A DNA stretch of 64,000 nt from Pythium myriotylum (Eukaryota; Oomycota; Peronosporomycetes; Pythiales; Pythiaceae): assembly GCA_023091665.1 (NCBI GenBank), contig JALJCQ010000017.1:1674001-1738000 (forward strand). Direction: 5' to 3'. Positions 19,568 through 30,778 of this stretch are shown here, piece after piece. Below the pieces are notes generated by a model. That model was not told where the DNA came from and did not search any database. It was given only the letters and a program-made list of their open reading frames with translations. The position numbers and the translations under genes were made by a program. Every line of letters begins with the position of its first letter. Position 1 is the first letter of the stretch.

Positions 19568-22444
19568 TTGGAACTAAGCAGAGCGAATGATGGGTTTGAC
19601 GTTCAGTGTGTGTGCAACCCAGAAGTCCAAGAAGAAACTGCAGCGGGAAAAGGGAGGTGCATTGGAGTGGCGTCGCCGGACGAGATACTTCACCAACTGG
19701 AAACTAGTACTCTTTTGGTCAATGACGTTGGTGAGGGTTACGAGGCCCCGGGCGACCATCAAGCTCGTGATCTGGGCGAGCGTATTGGGCGAGATGCTTT
19801 TGAGAAAGGGTGTCTACTCGATAATTCTGCACAGAAAGCTGAACTCGGAATTGCCACGGATCAAATTATGTCTGCTGGAAATGCGAGTGTTCCATTAGCC
19901 ACGTCAACCAATATTCATGTGGACATCCCCATGGAGTCTTTTTCCAACGGTGGACCAGGCGGTGACAGCAGTGAGAGTCCATCTGTATCACTGGCCGTAC
20001 CCTCACCGCCGAGTCCTCTCCACACTAATGATATCTCACAAGGCTACGGAGACCTGAAGGTCGGTACGTCTCTTTGGATGGCACAAATGAAGCAACCGGG
20101 GATTGTCCCTCATGTGGACAGTGGCAAGAAGATAACTCCACCAGGCGACGGTGACAAAGGGTGCCAAAGCAGAGAACGGGCCACTGATGAGCCGCGGGGA
20201 ACAGTAGTTCAAGAAGATGGATCTACGATTCTTTCTCCTCCATCTAACTCAAGCACAACAGGGAAGGCAACGTTCAGCGGGGCGTTGAACTCCATCCCAG
20301 TATCGTCATGCGAAGATAGACAACTGGGCGATGGGGATGATACTGACTCAGATTCCGATGGCGAGATCTGCACCTTAACTGAATCGATACACCAGGAACC
20401 CAGGACAGATTCTCAGTTGATACTTAGCGGTGACGGCGACGAGTTAGAGGTGGACACTGCAGTTGCTGAGGAAATCCGAGCATCCTTGGAGTCGAGTAGA
20501 GAAACTCCAATTGTTGGTAAGAGGCTTTCCAGTGTTACTCCGCTACTTATTGCTCTCGAACAAGCCGATGATACTGCCAAACAGCTCGCTGCCGACGTAA
20601 TGAGTGCACATGCATCGAAGCTCGATGAGATTAATCTTGGTAGTGAAGCCCAGTCGCCGTCTTCTGTTGTGCTGCGCCCAACTCGGGTTATTATCACCCC
20701 ACCAAATAGTTCTGAGTCAAGCAAGGCAACGTTTGGAATCGGCTATCAAAGCTTAAAGAAGCTGCAACACTCGAGTACGGGATTATCCAATGATTCATCC
20801 TTTACAATCCATATAGGACGTACTTTACCAGATCTAGAGAACGAACTGACGATCAGTATCGAAGCTTCACTATCACAAGTGCAGGTAGCCGATGCGAGTG
20901 ATGATGATTTTGATTTTGCCTACCTCCCCGACAGCACCATACCTTGCGTGGCTGCGATCCTTGAGAAGCAGACAACACCGAGCAATGGTTATGATGCTGA
21001 GCTACTGAATGAGCTGAAGCGTGTAACTGATGAAGAGAGGCAGTACGTACGCGAATCTGGCATACCCCAAGTCACTTCAGAAACGCCCACTTCAAGCAGC
21101 GAGAATGGATTGACCATGAAAGAACTATATACAATCTACAAGCGTGGCCTCGGGGACCAAGGGGTGTTATTGCTGGACAACCCAGAAGTAACATGTCCCG
21201 AGAGTAGCACCTCGGAGCGCGGTACGAACCGTGGTACATCATCTCTGTCGGTGATGGGGAAGATACTTAGTTCAGAGTCACTAGCAACAAATGCAATTGT
21301 GGAGGAAGACGAGACTGATAGCGATGGAGAGAGTGCAAGCGAGACACAGAAAATCCGTCTAAACTGTGGAGACGGTGGCACAATGGCTGTCGAAAGTGAA
21401 CAAGGATTGAATACGCAAACCTTGCGCGACACTGGGAAACCGCAAGTTGAGTCTACAGGGAAAGACGGTGGTCAAGATGAGTGGAGGGAGATACAACTGC
21501 TGCACAAACTATCCACGCCTCAAACACAAATGGAGATGGTAAAAGGCCCAACAATAAGTCAAATCACATACCCTGAAGCTGAGCAACATTTTCTGGAGAA
21601 CGACGATGTGCTCTCTAATCGAGACCGGATAGTTTCGGAAGAAATGCCGCTTCCTACATCCTGCTTCAGCTGCTTTTCTCGGCCTCGACTGACATTCGGA
21701 GGTGCCATGGATCAAAGAGACCGCTTCTTTTGCATTGCCGCAACAACTTTCGACCCCCATAATGTCGTGCATGTTCGCATGTTGCAAACTATATATCGAA
21801 CAGTTACGAAGGGAAGCAACGACGTTCCGCTGATGGGCGCGCACTGGGATACCATCGGTTTCCAAGGCAATGATCCCTCTACCGATCTTCGAGGTTGTGG
21901 TGTGTTGTCCTTGTTGCAGATGCTGTATTTCGTTGAAACACACCCAGAGCTAGCCCACCGCTTTCACATACTCTCTCAACACCCCACACGGCATTTCCCT
22001 ATGGCTTGTGCTTTGATCAATGTCACTTTGCAGTGTCTCGTCGCGTTGCGCAGTGGCGCATTGTACCGGGAGTGCAACAAACGCAACAGTATATTCGACG
22101 CCACCAACATGGTGAGTAGTACTCTAAAGTTTCGAGTTGTCTCACCCTATACTTCTGACTCAACAATCTAAAATCCGCAGCTCTACGTTGCGATCACTAC
22201 ACAACTCACCCAAGAGCTTCAAAGTAGCACAGAAGAGATTCCAGTGGTCATGAAGCGAGTTCTTGACTTTGGTCGTGGACAACCTGAACGAGTGATCGAA
22301 ACAAACGGTGCAATTGCGAAACATTGCAAAGATCGACTTGCTGATCGATCTTCCTATCGAAATACTGCGGCAGCTAATGTGCCATCTTCCCAAGCCACAA
22401 AAGAGTTCACAGAGATTGGACAATGTTCGGTAGGCGACGAATAG
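19568..22444 (+). CDS. ELMO-domain protein with long disordered N-terminus
   Basis: The last 250 residues form an ELMO/CED-12 domain: GAHWDTIGFQGNDPSTDLRG, GVLSLLQMLYFVE and FPMACALINVT match the family's WxxIGFQgxdPxtDfRg core. ELMO-domain proteins act as GAPs for ARF-family GTPases or with DOCK exchange factors. Exon 1 ends at 22111 and exon 2 is 22181-22444, phase 0, with a 69-nt intron. About 600 residues of acidic, Ser/Thr-rich sequence with no domain precede it. The start is unsure: the frame is open from 19568 but its first ATG is 19868, so an unseen upstream exon (an ATG lies at 19519) or initiation at 19868 are both possible. Confidence 0.82.
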
Positions 22445-22474
22445 GCAGAACAGATGAAGTGCAGGCGAATGAGA

Positions 22475-23784
22475 TTACGTAAGGAATGGTTCGTCTCGCG
22501 CTTCTTGGATGGTGTACCGAATTGATTGAACCCTTCTTGTGACTCGCTTCCGAGTCGTTGCATCTTGAGAGCAAGAAATACGCTCTCCATCCTTACTGAG
22601 CCGCCGACTGGAGAGATATTGGTTGTCAAAAAACTCTGGCGACAGTGGTCGTAGAGGAGAGGTTGGCAAAGTAGGCGCTGTGAGCAGCTTCTGTAGAGAA
22701 CGATGTCCATTGGTTAAGGGGTCAGCCTTCCTCACAATGGCCTGGACTTGCTCGAAACTGTCTTGTTGGTGGAGAGTTCTCTCCAATGTCCGGCTTAGAT
22801 CTTGTAACTCTTGCAACGCGGGGGGCGGCTTCACACTAATAACGCGACGTCTGTCGTCATCTAAAAGCTCTTTCTCCATATCAATGCAGCTCTTGACAAC
22901 AGATGAGGGGCCTGAGAGATGATAATCCAGAGGAAGAGTTTTCTAAACAAAATCATACCTGAATGAACTCGATATCTTCGAGCAGTTGCTGCTTTTCTTC
23001 TAGCAACGCTCCTTGTACCTCTTCTCTGATGGAATCGATGTCCACGAAGTTTAAGCACTTGCGAATCTAACCAATAGTAACAGTTCGTTTAGTCGGCAGT
23101 GCAGTGTGCGCAAGGCACTCCAAACGCTTACTTCTGGTGACTCGATAATGGAAGAAACTGTTGAACAAATTGACGAAGTTGAACCACGCGATTCTGGTCT
23201 GCAAAGAGAGGAGGCAGTGGACGGTCGACATCCATAACCCGTACAGGGTCGTAGAAGCACGACTTCGCGAGCAGACTGAGGCGGACTCACAACAGCCGCC
23301 TCAGCGATACGGGGAGTTGTCACTGCCGAACTCCATACTCCGCAATTTGCATTTTCACCAACTGAAAGCACATACTTGATAAGCTCCTCTTCTCTAGATG
23401 AGGTATTCGCTACTCCGTTCGCAGAGTGAACAATGTCAGTCGCTAGAATCTTGAGCTTCTCCACTAGTAATGCGCGCCCAGGTGGTTCAGGCGCTCTAGA
23501 TTTGCTGCGACTTAAAAGTGATTCCTACAGGCGAGTTTGAAGCACAGTAATGAAAATGCTACGCCCATTTCCATATTGAGAGTTCTTACTCGAACTTCAT
23601 CGCTTTGTCGTTGATACTCCGAGAGAATCTCCAGCAGCAATACTAGCTCCTGCTTCAACTGGACGTTGTCGTCGATGAGGTAGTTTCCAATCACCCAGCG
23701 CAGTTCCTCAATCTCGGACGCTTGTATATGAAGGCAGATATCCTCCCATACTAGTCGGGGAACGAGGAAGTACTCCGCGGACAT
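22475..23784 (-). CDS. Unknown coiled-coil protein, four exons
   Basis: Exon model 23784-23590, 23524-23132, 23066-22959 and 22891-22475 gives about 370 residues with all joins in phase 0. It is helix-rich: residues 1-65 (RWVIGNYLIDDNVQLKQELV), 185-230 (IREEVQGALLEEKQQLLEDI) and the start of exon 4 (LQELQDLSRTLERTL) have heptad character. The tail is basic and Ser-rich. No family is recognised. The start ATG is the first in a frame that stays open upstream into the TRAPPC9 3' end, so an earlier start is possible. It follows TRAPPC9 on the same strand by about 107 nt. The last acceptor (AAG before AGCTGC) was chosen over a nearby CAG because only it keeps the frame. Confidence 0.55.
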
Positions 23785-23891
23785 TGCCTTTTGGACACGG
23801 TAAAATTCAGATCGATGTGCTTCCAGCCAAACCTCGTTTGCTTGCTCCGACCGGTTACTAGAGAATTCATGAAACAAAAATAGATTTTTGT

Positions 23892-26800
23892 TTACCTTGA
23901 GCAAGATATGCGAACAGTGCTGTGTCCTGTCACCACATTGGGCATCTGCGACTCTTCCCCACCATCGACAAGAATTCCGCAGATGGATGCAAAGAAGATG
24001 CCTTCTGTCAGAAACAAGAGCTGGAAGTTCCACTCCCACACCCAGAAATTGTCAAGTTCTCCCGCTTTAGCTGTGTCTGTTGTAAGAATTCGCTTGGAGG
24101 GACCCGAGATCAGAAAGTCTCCAGTTTCTTCGAGAAGTCCATCGTCACTCTCGCGGTCGGATTTGACAACGACTTCGGCTTCTACACGACTCCAACCGAG
24201 CTGAACAATAGAGTCATCATCGCCACAAGCTCGTGCCATTACCTGCACGGTTAGTGGACAAGGTTCAAAGAGCTTGACTGATATTGTATGTGGTGGTTTG
24301 GCGAGGACTGCAGGATGAAAGAATCGAAAAGGAAACCCTAGCAATGAATCCTCCACATTACCAGGGGCCACGACTTGATTCCCCTGTCCCATTGCTTCAG
24401 TGTTACTCGGAGCAATCAAAAACGCCACATCAGACCGACACAGTTGGAGTCTGACCAGTTCTTGCTCTTTAGCAGACCATAACCCGTCCCAGAAGAGTAG
24501 CCGTCCGGACGTATTGAAGTATGTTCTCCACGTCAGCACGACACATTCGTTGAGCACATCTGCGATTGACCGCTGAACAAATCGCTCAGCGTCTACGCGA
24601 GGTATTTCAATCACCACAGTCTTGGAGCTTTGCCTTCCTATCTCCATGTCCCATTCGACCACGTCGCTACTTGGAGTAATCTCCGCTGTGTCCATAGAAT
24701 GCACGACAGCAGAGCTAACTCTAAGCAAAAATACAGTTTCTGTTGGATTCGAAATCTCAACAGATATCGTACAGAAAGGTTTGTCATCGAATGTGTTCCT
24801 CGACGACATCGTGGACGACTGGGGTAGGATGTCGACTCGATGTACAAAAAGAGACGCAAGTGGTATAAGCGTCACGACATATTGGGACTCTCGGAAACAA
24901 TCACGACCGGATGCATCCGTGGTGGTCACTATGTCCTGCTCTCCATACAGGAAAGACCAGTGGAGCTGTTCGCGGAGCGTGTGGAGATAGCGTGTGTCGG
25001 ATTGCGTGCAAGGCGAGCGGAGAGACACTTCGAATGGAATCGCGAGCTGGTCACCGGGTTTAAGAGGCACAAGTGAGGCTATGGATTGGTAACTCAGTAA
25101 ACACTTCAACACCATTGCTTCAGTCTCACACACCAATGCTTCGGTGTCTGTGTCAGGATGGTGAGATGTGCTCAATACAGTTTTCGCAGACGGCAGCACA
25201 AGGGACATCCCTGCTTTGCCCAATCGAACTGTAACATGAAGGGTTCGGACGAGGCGTTGGCCCACATTTCGTACGACCAGCACGCATCTCTTGATCTCGT
25301 TTGTGAACATACACGTTGAGTCACCCACCGACGTATCAACCGAGGTCGAAGTCTTGGTAGGCCCCGTCATCTCGCTCAGTCCCTCAAGTGGTTCGCCTGA
25401 GTTCGATTGCTCGGAGATATGGCCAATCTCCACTAACGAAATATCAAGGTATGGAAGTGGCTCAACTACAACAAGCGAAAGAGGAGCCTTCAAGCGAAAC
25501 GATGTCTTGATGTTGAACACCTTCACGAAGCATCCCGAAATATGAAATATTCCCGGCCGAAGGCAACGAACGCTAAGGAAAACTCTTCGCTTCTCGTAGG
25601 GCTTCAAAACTACCGACGATGGATACGCCTCTGCATTTGCTGATGAAGGGGAGGGCACTACTCTGCTCACTTCGTCTGCATTGTGGGTAATCAACATAGA
25701 GATTTGTTGAATATCCAAATCCATACCGAATGGATTAGACAGAAGTACCTCGACTTGAACTAGTTCGCTAACCGGGAAAGATAACTCAACGGTCTTCTTG
25801 TTCAGCTCAACCTCGTCGTCGTCGCTCTCAGAGTCACTGACCATCGATCCACACGAGATGTTCCTAGGCCTGTGATCAGGTTTACTTTCAAAAGGGTTAT
25901 AAAAGAATCCGCATGATGATGACGCTTCCAAACTTCCCGATGGTGCAAGGCCGCACTTCTTCATTGCAGCATTTGTATCCAAGAGGGGTGAACTTTGGGC
26001 CTCGTAGCAAACACGCATCTTGTGGATGTAGACAAAGCTATTCAGTTTGACTTGGTCCGTCGGTCGCATTACGCAGCACTCAGTTTCCAGAATGCTCAAG
26101 ACACTCTTCTGTAATCGTTGAATATCAACCTTAGAGCGCAAATTCCACGCGGCCATATTTCCGTCGTAGTTACTTAAGCTGAAATCACCACGGCTCGTAT
26201 CACGGTGTCCTTTGATGCCATCGACCCCAGTGGGACTACCCAGAAGGCCACTGAAAACGGTAGTATTATGGATGTCCATGTGCACTCCATTCACTAGCTC
26301 AGCTCCAGTGCCACTCGAGCTACGAAGGCTCGGATGAGTAGTGGAAGGTGAAGGCGAGCTGATATGGGCGCTATTGTGGGAGAATGAAGAGATTGCTGGG
26401 GTCGCCTTATTGGACATTGCGTTGACTGCTGCAGAAAACTGCTGCCGAGGAGTTGACATCAGGGTTCGAGGAGTGTTCGCGATTGTGCTCGTGATAGTGG
26501 CCGCTGCTGATGACACGGCTGACGAGGGGGAATTAGCCATCGTGAAGTATCGCTTCGTCTTGATCTCCATGCTAGCCGGAGGCGTTCCGTAAACGCCGTT
26601 GAAGTTGTTACCATGAATGCCCACAGCGCGATTGTGCAAGCCATGGCGACCTCCAACTGATAAGTTCGACCGCCAAAAGTGGGAAGAAAATGGGACTTGA
26701 GCGTGGTCAACTCGAAAAGCCGAAACGGGTTTCCCTGACTCAACACACGAAGTATCTGAGGCGAACTCGTCGCACCACGTGAGGACTTGTAGCAGTTCAA

Positions 26801-28625
26801 TGCAGTAGAGACCGATAAGAGCAGGGTCACCAAGCATTTTGGCCATGGTCACGAGTTGTCGAAGGATGTGGAACCTCATAATCAGCCATGGTTCAACATC
26901 TTGAATGGCCATGGCTAAAGTCACTTTCACAGGTTTGTTGTGGCGAAGTTGCCGTTGCAGTCGCCGTAAGCGTCTTGCTCGCCACCGAAGGCTCGTCACC
27001 TCCCACTTCGATCTATCCACCATTCCAAGTCTTTGCGCTGTTATCGTTTCTAGTCGCATTGCAGTTTTTAGCTCTTGAGTTCGTTGGTGGGATTGGCTGG
27101 ATTGGATGCTGGGTGATGAGAGAACCGGTGCTCTCCACCTCTGTATGAGCAACGCAACGGCTTCGTGGAGGACGAATGCCATGCGTCGGTGGTGGCCAAC
27201 AGCTTCAAGCATGCCTGCACTTTCAATCAAAAACCGTACCTGCCGTGGAGGGGACAAATCAGAGAAGACCATTGCTCCTCGTTCGATTAACTCCCAGAGT
27301 AAACGCTTCACCCAAACCACTTCCTCGACTTTGTCAAGACCATTTTTAGCAGATAGTTGGACCGTGACTGCTGTGTAGTACCAACCAATATTCTCGATCA
27401 GTGATATCTCGAGTTCACTCACACCGGCTCGCGAATACAGTGCCACCGCTTCCGATGCCTTCTCCACGATCTCGACAACAAACTTGTCTTGAGACTGTTG
27501 GCACAGGCAAAAAACATACGCTTCGAGCGCCGCAGCGAGCCAGAGTGTGTCACCTCCAGCACCTCCGCTTTTACGTTCTTCGTCGCGGAGCAGTTCGATT
27601 GCCGAGAGATAATGCTCCATTGCATCTGGTAAGCAATTCAGAAGTAAGGCATAGTCCCCGAAAAGTTTTCTCTGTCGCGCCAAATGGCGCCTACGGGTCC
27701 TCGTTTCAGCAGATACAAACAAAGATCCAACGCCGCTCCCACCTGGCGCTGCAGCGCCAGAAGAAACTCGTTCACCTGTTGGAGTTGCCGGCAAAGACCG
27801 CGTCGAAGGAGATGAACCTCCAGAACCTATTGGTTCCCTCGAAGGAAAGGGCGAGAGAACATTGGCATGATTCATCTGATATTGAGTATTCGACGGCTCA
27901 ATATTTGTGTCCAGGAGGAACCCTGCGGCATCACCCATCTCGACTGTGGTCGTTGGTGCATTTGCTTGCGCCTGGACTTGCCTCATAGCCGCGCGTATTG
28001 TACTCTCCAGCGACATGAGGATGGTCACACAAAGAGTGTCCAAGACGACTTGCAAGTGAAGACTCACAGTGGACATGACTTCGCCGCCATCCATGCCGTC
28101 GCCGTTTGCCAGCTCGTGGTATACTGGGAACATGACGAGATGGTTCAGCCCCGCACACTCTTCTACCGTGCGCAGGTCGAATTGGTGCTCGAACGCAAAA
28201 CATTTTTGGACGAGCAGCCCCGGGAAATGCCGAATCGAGTCCACGAACTGTTGGTACGCTGCAGCGAGGTTTGGCGTCGTCGGGCAGTGGCATATACCCA
28301 ATACACCGATAGCGCGGGCGCTAGCATGGACGTCCTCGCCATCGAACGTTTCGATCTTGTCTGTGGTGGACACAAACCGCAGCCGAATCGAGCCGGGGCC
28401 GTCCCACGCGAACGAACGGAAAGGCGAGAGCTCGGGCGCGTAGCCGCCTGGGCGCGTGAGCGAGCGGATGGGGATGACGCTGTGGCTCTGCAGCAGCCGC
28501 ACGTAGCTGTCGTAGAGCTCGTTGGAGATCGTTCCAACGGGCACGAGGTACACGAGGAACTCGGCGTGGCGCGTCCATCGCGAGAGCGCCGTCGGGGCCG
28601 GCTTGGGCGCGACGAGCCCGTTCAT
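23892..28625 (-). CDS. TRAPPC9: TRAPP II complex subunit TRAPPC9/Trs120
   Basis: A single-exon, 1,577-residue protein, the longest uninterrupted gene here. The N-terminus (FLVYLVPVGTISNELYDSYV, then RSFAWDGPGSIRLRF) matches the Trs120/TRAPPC9 start. The middle has a TPR-like region (GDYALLLNCLPDAMEHYLSA, WLAAALEAYVFCLC). The C-terminal half consists of Ig-like beta domains (LSNPFGMDLDIQQISMLI, ISVEISNPTETVFLLRVSS). TRAPP II activates Rab11/Ypt31-type GTPases at the trans-Golgi. Ser-rich, probably disordered insertions sit around residues 250-300 and 640-760. The ATG at 28625 is 96 bp from the divergent DDX41 start, so the two share a compact promoter. Confidence 0.9.
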   Translation of the reverse strand: MNGLVAPKPAPTALSRWTRHAEFLVYLVPVGTISNELYDSYVRLLQSHSVIPIRSLTRPGGYAPELSPFRSFAWDGPGSIRLRFVSTTDKIETFDGEDVHASARAIGVLGICHCPTTPNLAAAYQQFVDSIRHFPGLLVQKCFAFEHQFDLRTVEECAGLNHLVMFPVYHELANGDGMDGGEVMSTVSLHLQVVLDTLCVTILMSLESTIRAAMRQVQAQANAPTTTVEMGDAAGFLLDTNIEPSNTQYQMNHANVLSPFPSREPIGSGGSSPSTRSLPATPTGERVSSGAAAPGGSGVGSLFVSAETRTRRRHLARQRKLFGDYALLLNCLPDAMEHYLSAIELLRDEERKSGGAGGDTLWLAAALEAYVFCLCQQSQDKFVVEIVEKASEAVALYSRAGVSELEISLIENIGWYYTAVTVQLSAKNGLDKVEEVVWVKRLLWELIERGAMVFSDLSPPRQVRFLIESAGMLEAVGHHRRMAFVLHEAVALLIQRWRAPVLSSPSIQSSQSHQRTQELKTAMRLETITAQRLGMVDRSKWEVTSLRWRARRLRRLQRQLRHNKPVKVTLAMAIQDVEPWLIMRFHILRQLVTMAKMLGDPALIGLYCIELLQVLTWCDEFASDTSCVESGKPVSAFRVDHAQVPFSSHFWRSNLSVGGRHGLHNRAVGIHGNNFNGVYGTPPASMEIKTKRYFTMANSPSSAVSSAAATITSTIANTPRTLMSTPRQQFSAAVNAMSNKATPAISSFSHNSAHISSPSPSTTHPSLRSSSGTGAELVNGVHMDIHNTTVFSGLLGSPTGVDGIKGHRDTSRGDFSLSNYDGNMAAWNLRSKVDIQRLQKSVLSILETECCVMRPTDQVKLNSFVYIHKMRVCYEAQSSPLLDTNAAMKKCGLAPSGSLEASSSCGFFYNPFESKPDHRPRNISCGSMVSDSESDDDEVELNKKTVELSFPVSELVQVEVLLSNPFGMDLDIQQISMLITHNADEVSRVVPSPSSANAEAYPSSVVLKPYEKRRVFLSVRCLRPGIFHISGCFVKVFNIKTSFRLKAPLSLVVVEPLPYLDISLVEIGHISEQSNSGEPLEGLSEMTGPTKTSTSVDTSVGDSTCMFTNEIKRCVLVVRNVGQRLVRTLHVTVRLGKAGMSLVLPSAKTVLSTSHHPDTDTEALVCETEAMVLKCLLSYQSIASLVPLKPGDQLAIPFEVSLRSPCTQSDTRYLHTLREQLHWSFLYGEQDIVTTTDASGRDCFRESQYVVTLIPLASLFVHRVDILPQSSTMSSRNTFDDKPFCTISVEISNPTETVFLLRVSSAVVHSMDTAEITPSSDVVEWDMEIGRQSSKTVVIEIPRVDAERFVQRSIADVLNECVVLTWRTYFNTSGRLLFWDGLWSAKEQELVRLQLCRSDVAFLIAPSNTEAMGQGNQVVAPGNVEDSLLGFPFRFFHPAVLAKPPHTISVKLFEPCPLTVQVMARACGDDDSIVQLGWSRVEAEVVVKSDRESDDGLLEETGDFLISGPSKRILTTDTAKAGELDNFWVWEWNFQLLFLTEGIFFASICGILVDGGEESQMPNVVTGHSTVRISCSR

Positions 28626-28721
28626 TGTTCCACGATCCGAGGGTTAACGTTCGAGTTATCAGCCTGAACGCGGCAGTTTTTAACTGACCAGAACCACACA
28701 TTCCCCAACAACACCGTCGTG

Positions 28722-30638
28722 ATGGTGTCGTCTCCGCCGGACAAGGAAGATCAGCAGGAGGAGCCGCTCTACGTGCCTCTAAAGGTGCGCCGGCGGCAGC
28801 AGGAGGAGCGTCTCCAAAAGAGGCGACGTCTGCTTCAAGAGAAGCGCCGCCAAGAGCTGAGCGACGATGACGAAAGCGAGGACAACGAAGTTAAGAGAGG
28901 TGATAACGAGAAGCCCGTCGAGGCTTTGGGAAGTGAAACAGAGGACACGCAGCTCATGGTGCCTGCTAAGCGGTCGAATGTGAGTCTCATCGATCAAGCG
29001 TATGAAATGCGCAAGCGCATGGAGGAGCAAGGTGTCAACCAAGAGAAGATACAAAAGGAGACGCAGGAGGTCAATATGCTCAAAGAAGCAAGTCACGTTC
29101 AGAAAGTCGCGCTTGTATCTGCACACGAGCGTGCCGAAGGTATTCGCTATGAGAATCCAATGAAGACGACGTGGAAACCTCCACGGTTTATCGAAGATAT
29201 GAGCGAGGATGAACGAGATGCAATTCGAAAGAAATGGCACATTCTAGTAGACGGAGAGGATATTCCCCCTCCAATCAAGTCATTTGAGTACATGCGGTTT
29301 CCGAAACCAATCATGGATGCCCTCAGAGCCAAGAACATCCAACGGCCAACGCCGATCCAAGTCCAGGCGCTTCCCTGCATTCTAGCTGGACGAGACATTA
29401 TTGGGATCGCGTTTACAGGCTCAGGCAAGACGATGACATTTACTCTCCCTCTTGTGATGCTAGCGCTGGAAGAAGAAACGAAAATGCCGATTATTGGCGG
29501 AGAAGGGCCGTTCGGAATTATCGTCGGGCCATCTCGCGAACTGATGCGCCAGACGTTCGAGGTTGTTCAGCACTTCACGTCTCATCTTTTCAGAGCGGGT
29601 TCACCCGAGTTGCGTGCTTTACTATGCATCGGTGGAGAAGATAAGCGCGCTCAGTCAGAGATGATCTCACGGCGTGGGGTACACATTGTCGTTGCGACCC
29701 CAGGGCGACTAAATCATTTTCTCAAATTGAAGGAGATGAACTTGCGCTTGTGTAAGTACATCTGTCTCGACGAAGGTGATCGCATGCTCGATTTGGGTTT
29801 CGATGAAGAGGTCTCAACGACCTTCAATCACTTTAGTGGACAACGCCAAACCCTGCTTTTCTCGGCTACAATGCCCCAAAAATTCCAAGATTTTGCGAAG
29901 GATGTGCTGGTAAAGCCAGTAATCGTTAATGTCGGTCGTGCAGGTGCCGCCAACCTCGACGTAATTCAAGAAGTGGAATATGTGAAACAAGACGCGAAAA
30001 TAGTGTACCTGCTCGAATGTTTGCAAAAAACTGCACCGCCTGTCGTGATTTTTTGTGAGCGTAAGGGCGATGTCGACGATATCCATGAGTACTTGATTCT
30101 GAAAGGAGTTGGTGCTGTCGCAATTCACGGCGGCAAAGACCAGCAAGAGCGTAATGAAGCGATCGATATGTTCAAGAGCGGCCGGAAGGATGTGCTCGTC
30201 GCCACTGACATTGCTGCCAAGGGCCTCGATTTTCCTGATATCAAGCATGTTATCAACTTCGACATGCCTGCTGAGATCGAAAACTACGTGCATCGAATTG
30301 GGCGTACAGGTCGATGTGGAAAGACGGGAGTTGCGACAACGTTTATCAACAAAAGTGTCCCTGAGAGTGCACTCTTAGATCTGAAACATCTTCTCATCGA
30401 AGCGAAGCAGACGGTTCCACCCGTACTGCGTGCACTAGAGGATCCATACATGGACAATCCAGAGACGGGGGGATTATCGAATGCGACTGGCTCCAAGGGT
30501 TGTGCGTTCTGTGGAGGTCTCGGTCACCGGATCACTGACTGTCCCAAGCTCGATGCGCATTCCCGCAAACTCGGGGCAGGAAGGCGAGATTTCCTCGCTG
30601 GGAAGAGTGAAGGTTATGGTGGTGATACTCTGGGCTAG
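28722..30638 (+). CDS. DDX41: DEAD-box RNA helicase DDX41 (abstrakt)
   Basis: About 638 residues, single exon. Q motif (FPKPIMDALRAKNIQRPTPI), motif I AFTGSGKT, GG, TPGR, motif II LDEGDRMLD, motif III SAT, motif V ATDIAAKGLDFPDI and motif VI HRIGRTGRCG are in order. A CCHC knuckle follows at the C-terminus (CAFCGGLGHRITDCPKL), and the extension before the helicase core is charged. The knuckle and the PLVMLALEEE region mark DDX41, a spliceosome-associated helicase. Motif II reads DEGD, not DEAD, an Ala-to-Gly change. The ATG at 28722 is used; the frame's earlier GTG is not a start. Confidence 0.93.
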   Translation: MVSSPPDKEDQQEEPLYVPLKVRRRQQEERLQKRRRLLQEKRRQELSDDDESEDNEVKRGDNEKPVEALGSETEDTQLMVPAKRSNVSLIDQAYEMRKRMEEQGVNQEKIQKETQEVNMLKEASHVQKVALVSAHERAEGIRYENPMKTTWKPPRFIEDMSEDERDAIRKKWHILVDGEDIPPPIKSFEYMRFPKPIMDALRAKNIQRPTPIQVQALPCILAGRDIIGIAFTGSGKTMTFTLPLVMLALEEETKMPIIGGEGPFGIIVGPSRELMRQTFEVVQHFTSHLFRAGSPELRALLCIGGEDKRAQSEMISRRGVHIVVATPGRLNHFLKLKEMNLRLCKYICLDEGDRMLDLGFDEEVSTTFNHFSGQRQTLLFSATMPQKFQDFAKDVLVKPVIVNVGRAGAANLDVIQEVEYVKQDAKIVYLLECLQKTAPPVVIFCERKGDVDDIHEYLILKGVGAVAIHGGKDQQERNEAIDMFKSGRKDVLVATDIAAKGLDFPDIKHVINFDMPAEIENYVHRIGRTGRCGKTGVATTFINKSVPESALLDLKHLLIEAKQTVPPVLRALEDPYMDNPETGGLSNATGSKGCAFCGGLGHRITDCPKLDAHSRKLGAGRRDFLAGKSEGYGGDTLG

Positions 30639-30778
30639 CTTATGGAAAAATGCATCGTGTACTTTGAAACGACCAACAATATCATGACTGGAAAGCTATC
30701 AATACCCATGACTGGCAGGTTCGCATGGCAGCCGATTGACAGTAGCTGCAACCAAGAAGAGCAATTCCCGCCGATGCC

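Noticed and set aside
22354..22710. Minus-strand frame 22710-22354
   Set aside because: It overlaps in another phase the coiled-coil gene's last exon and the ELMO gene's 3' end; no features of its own.
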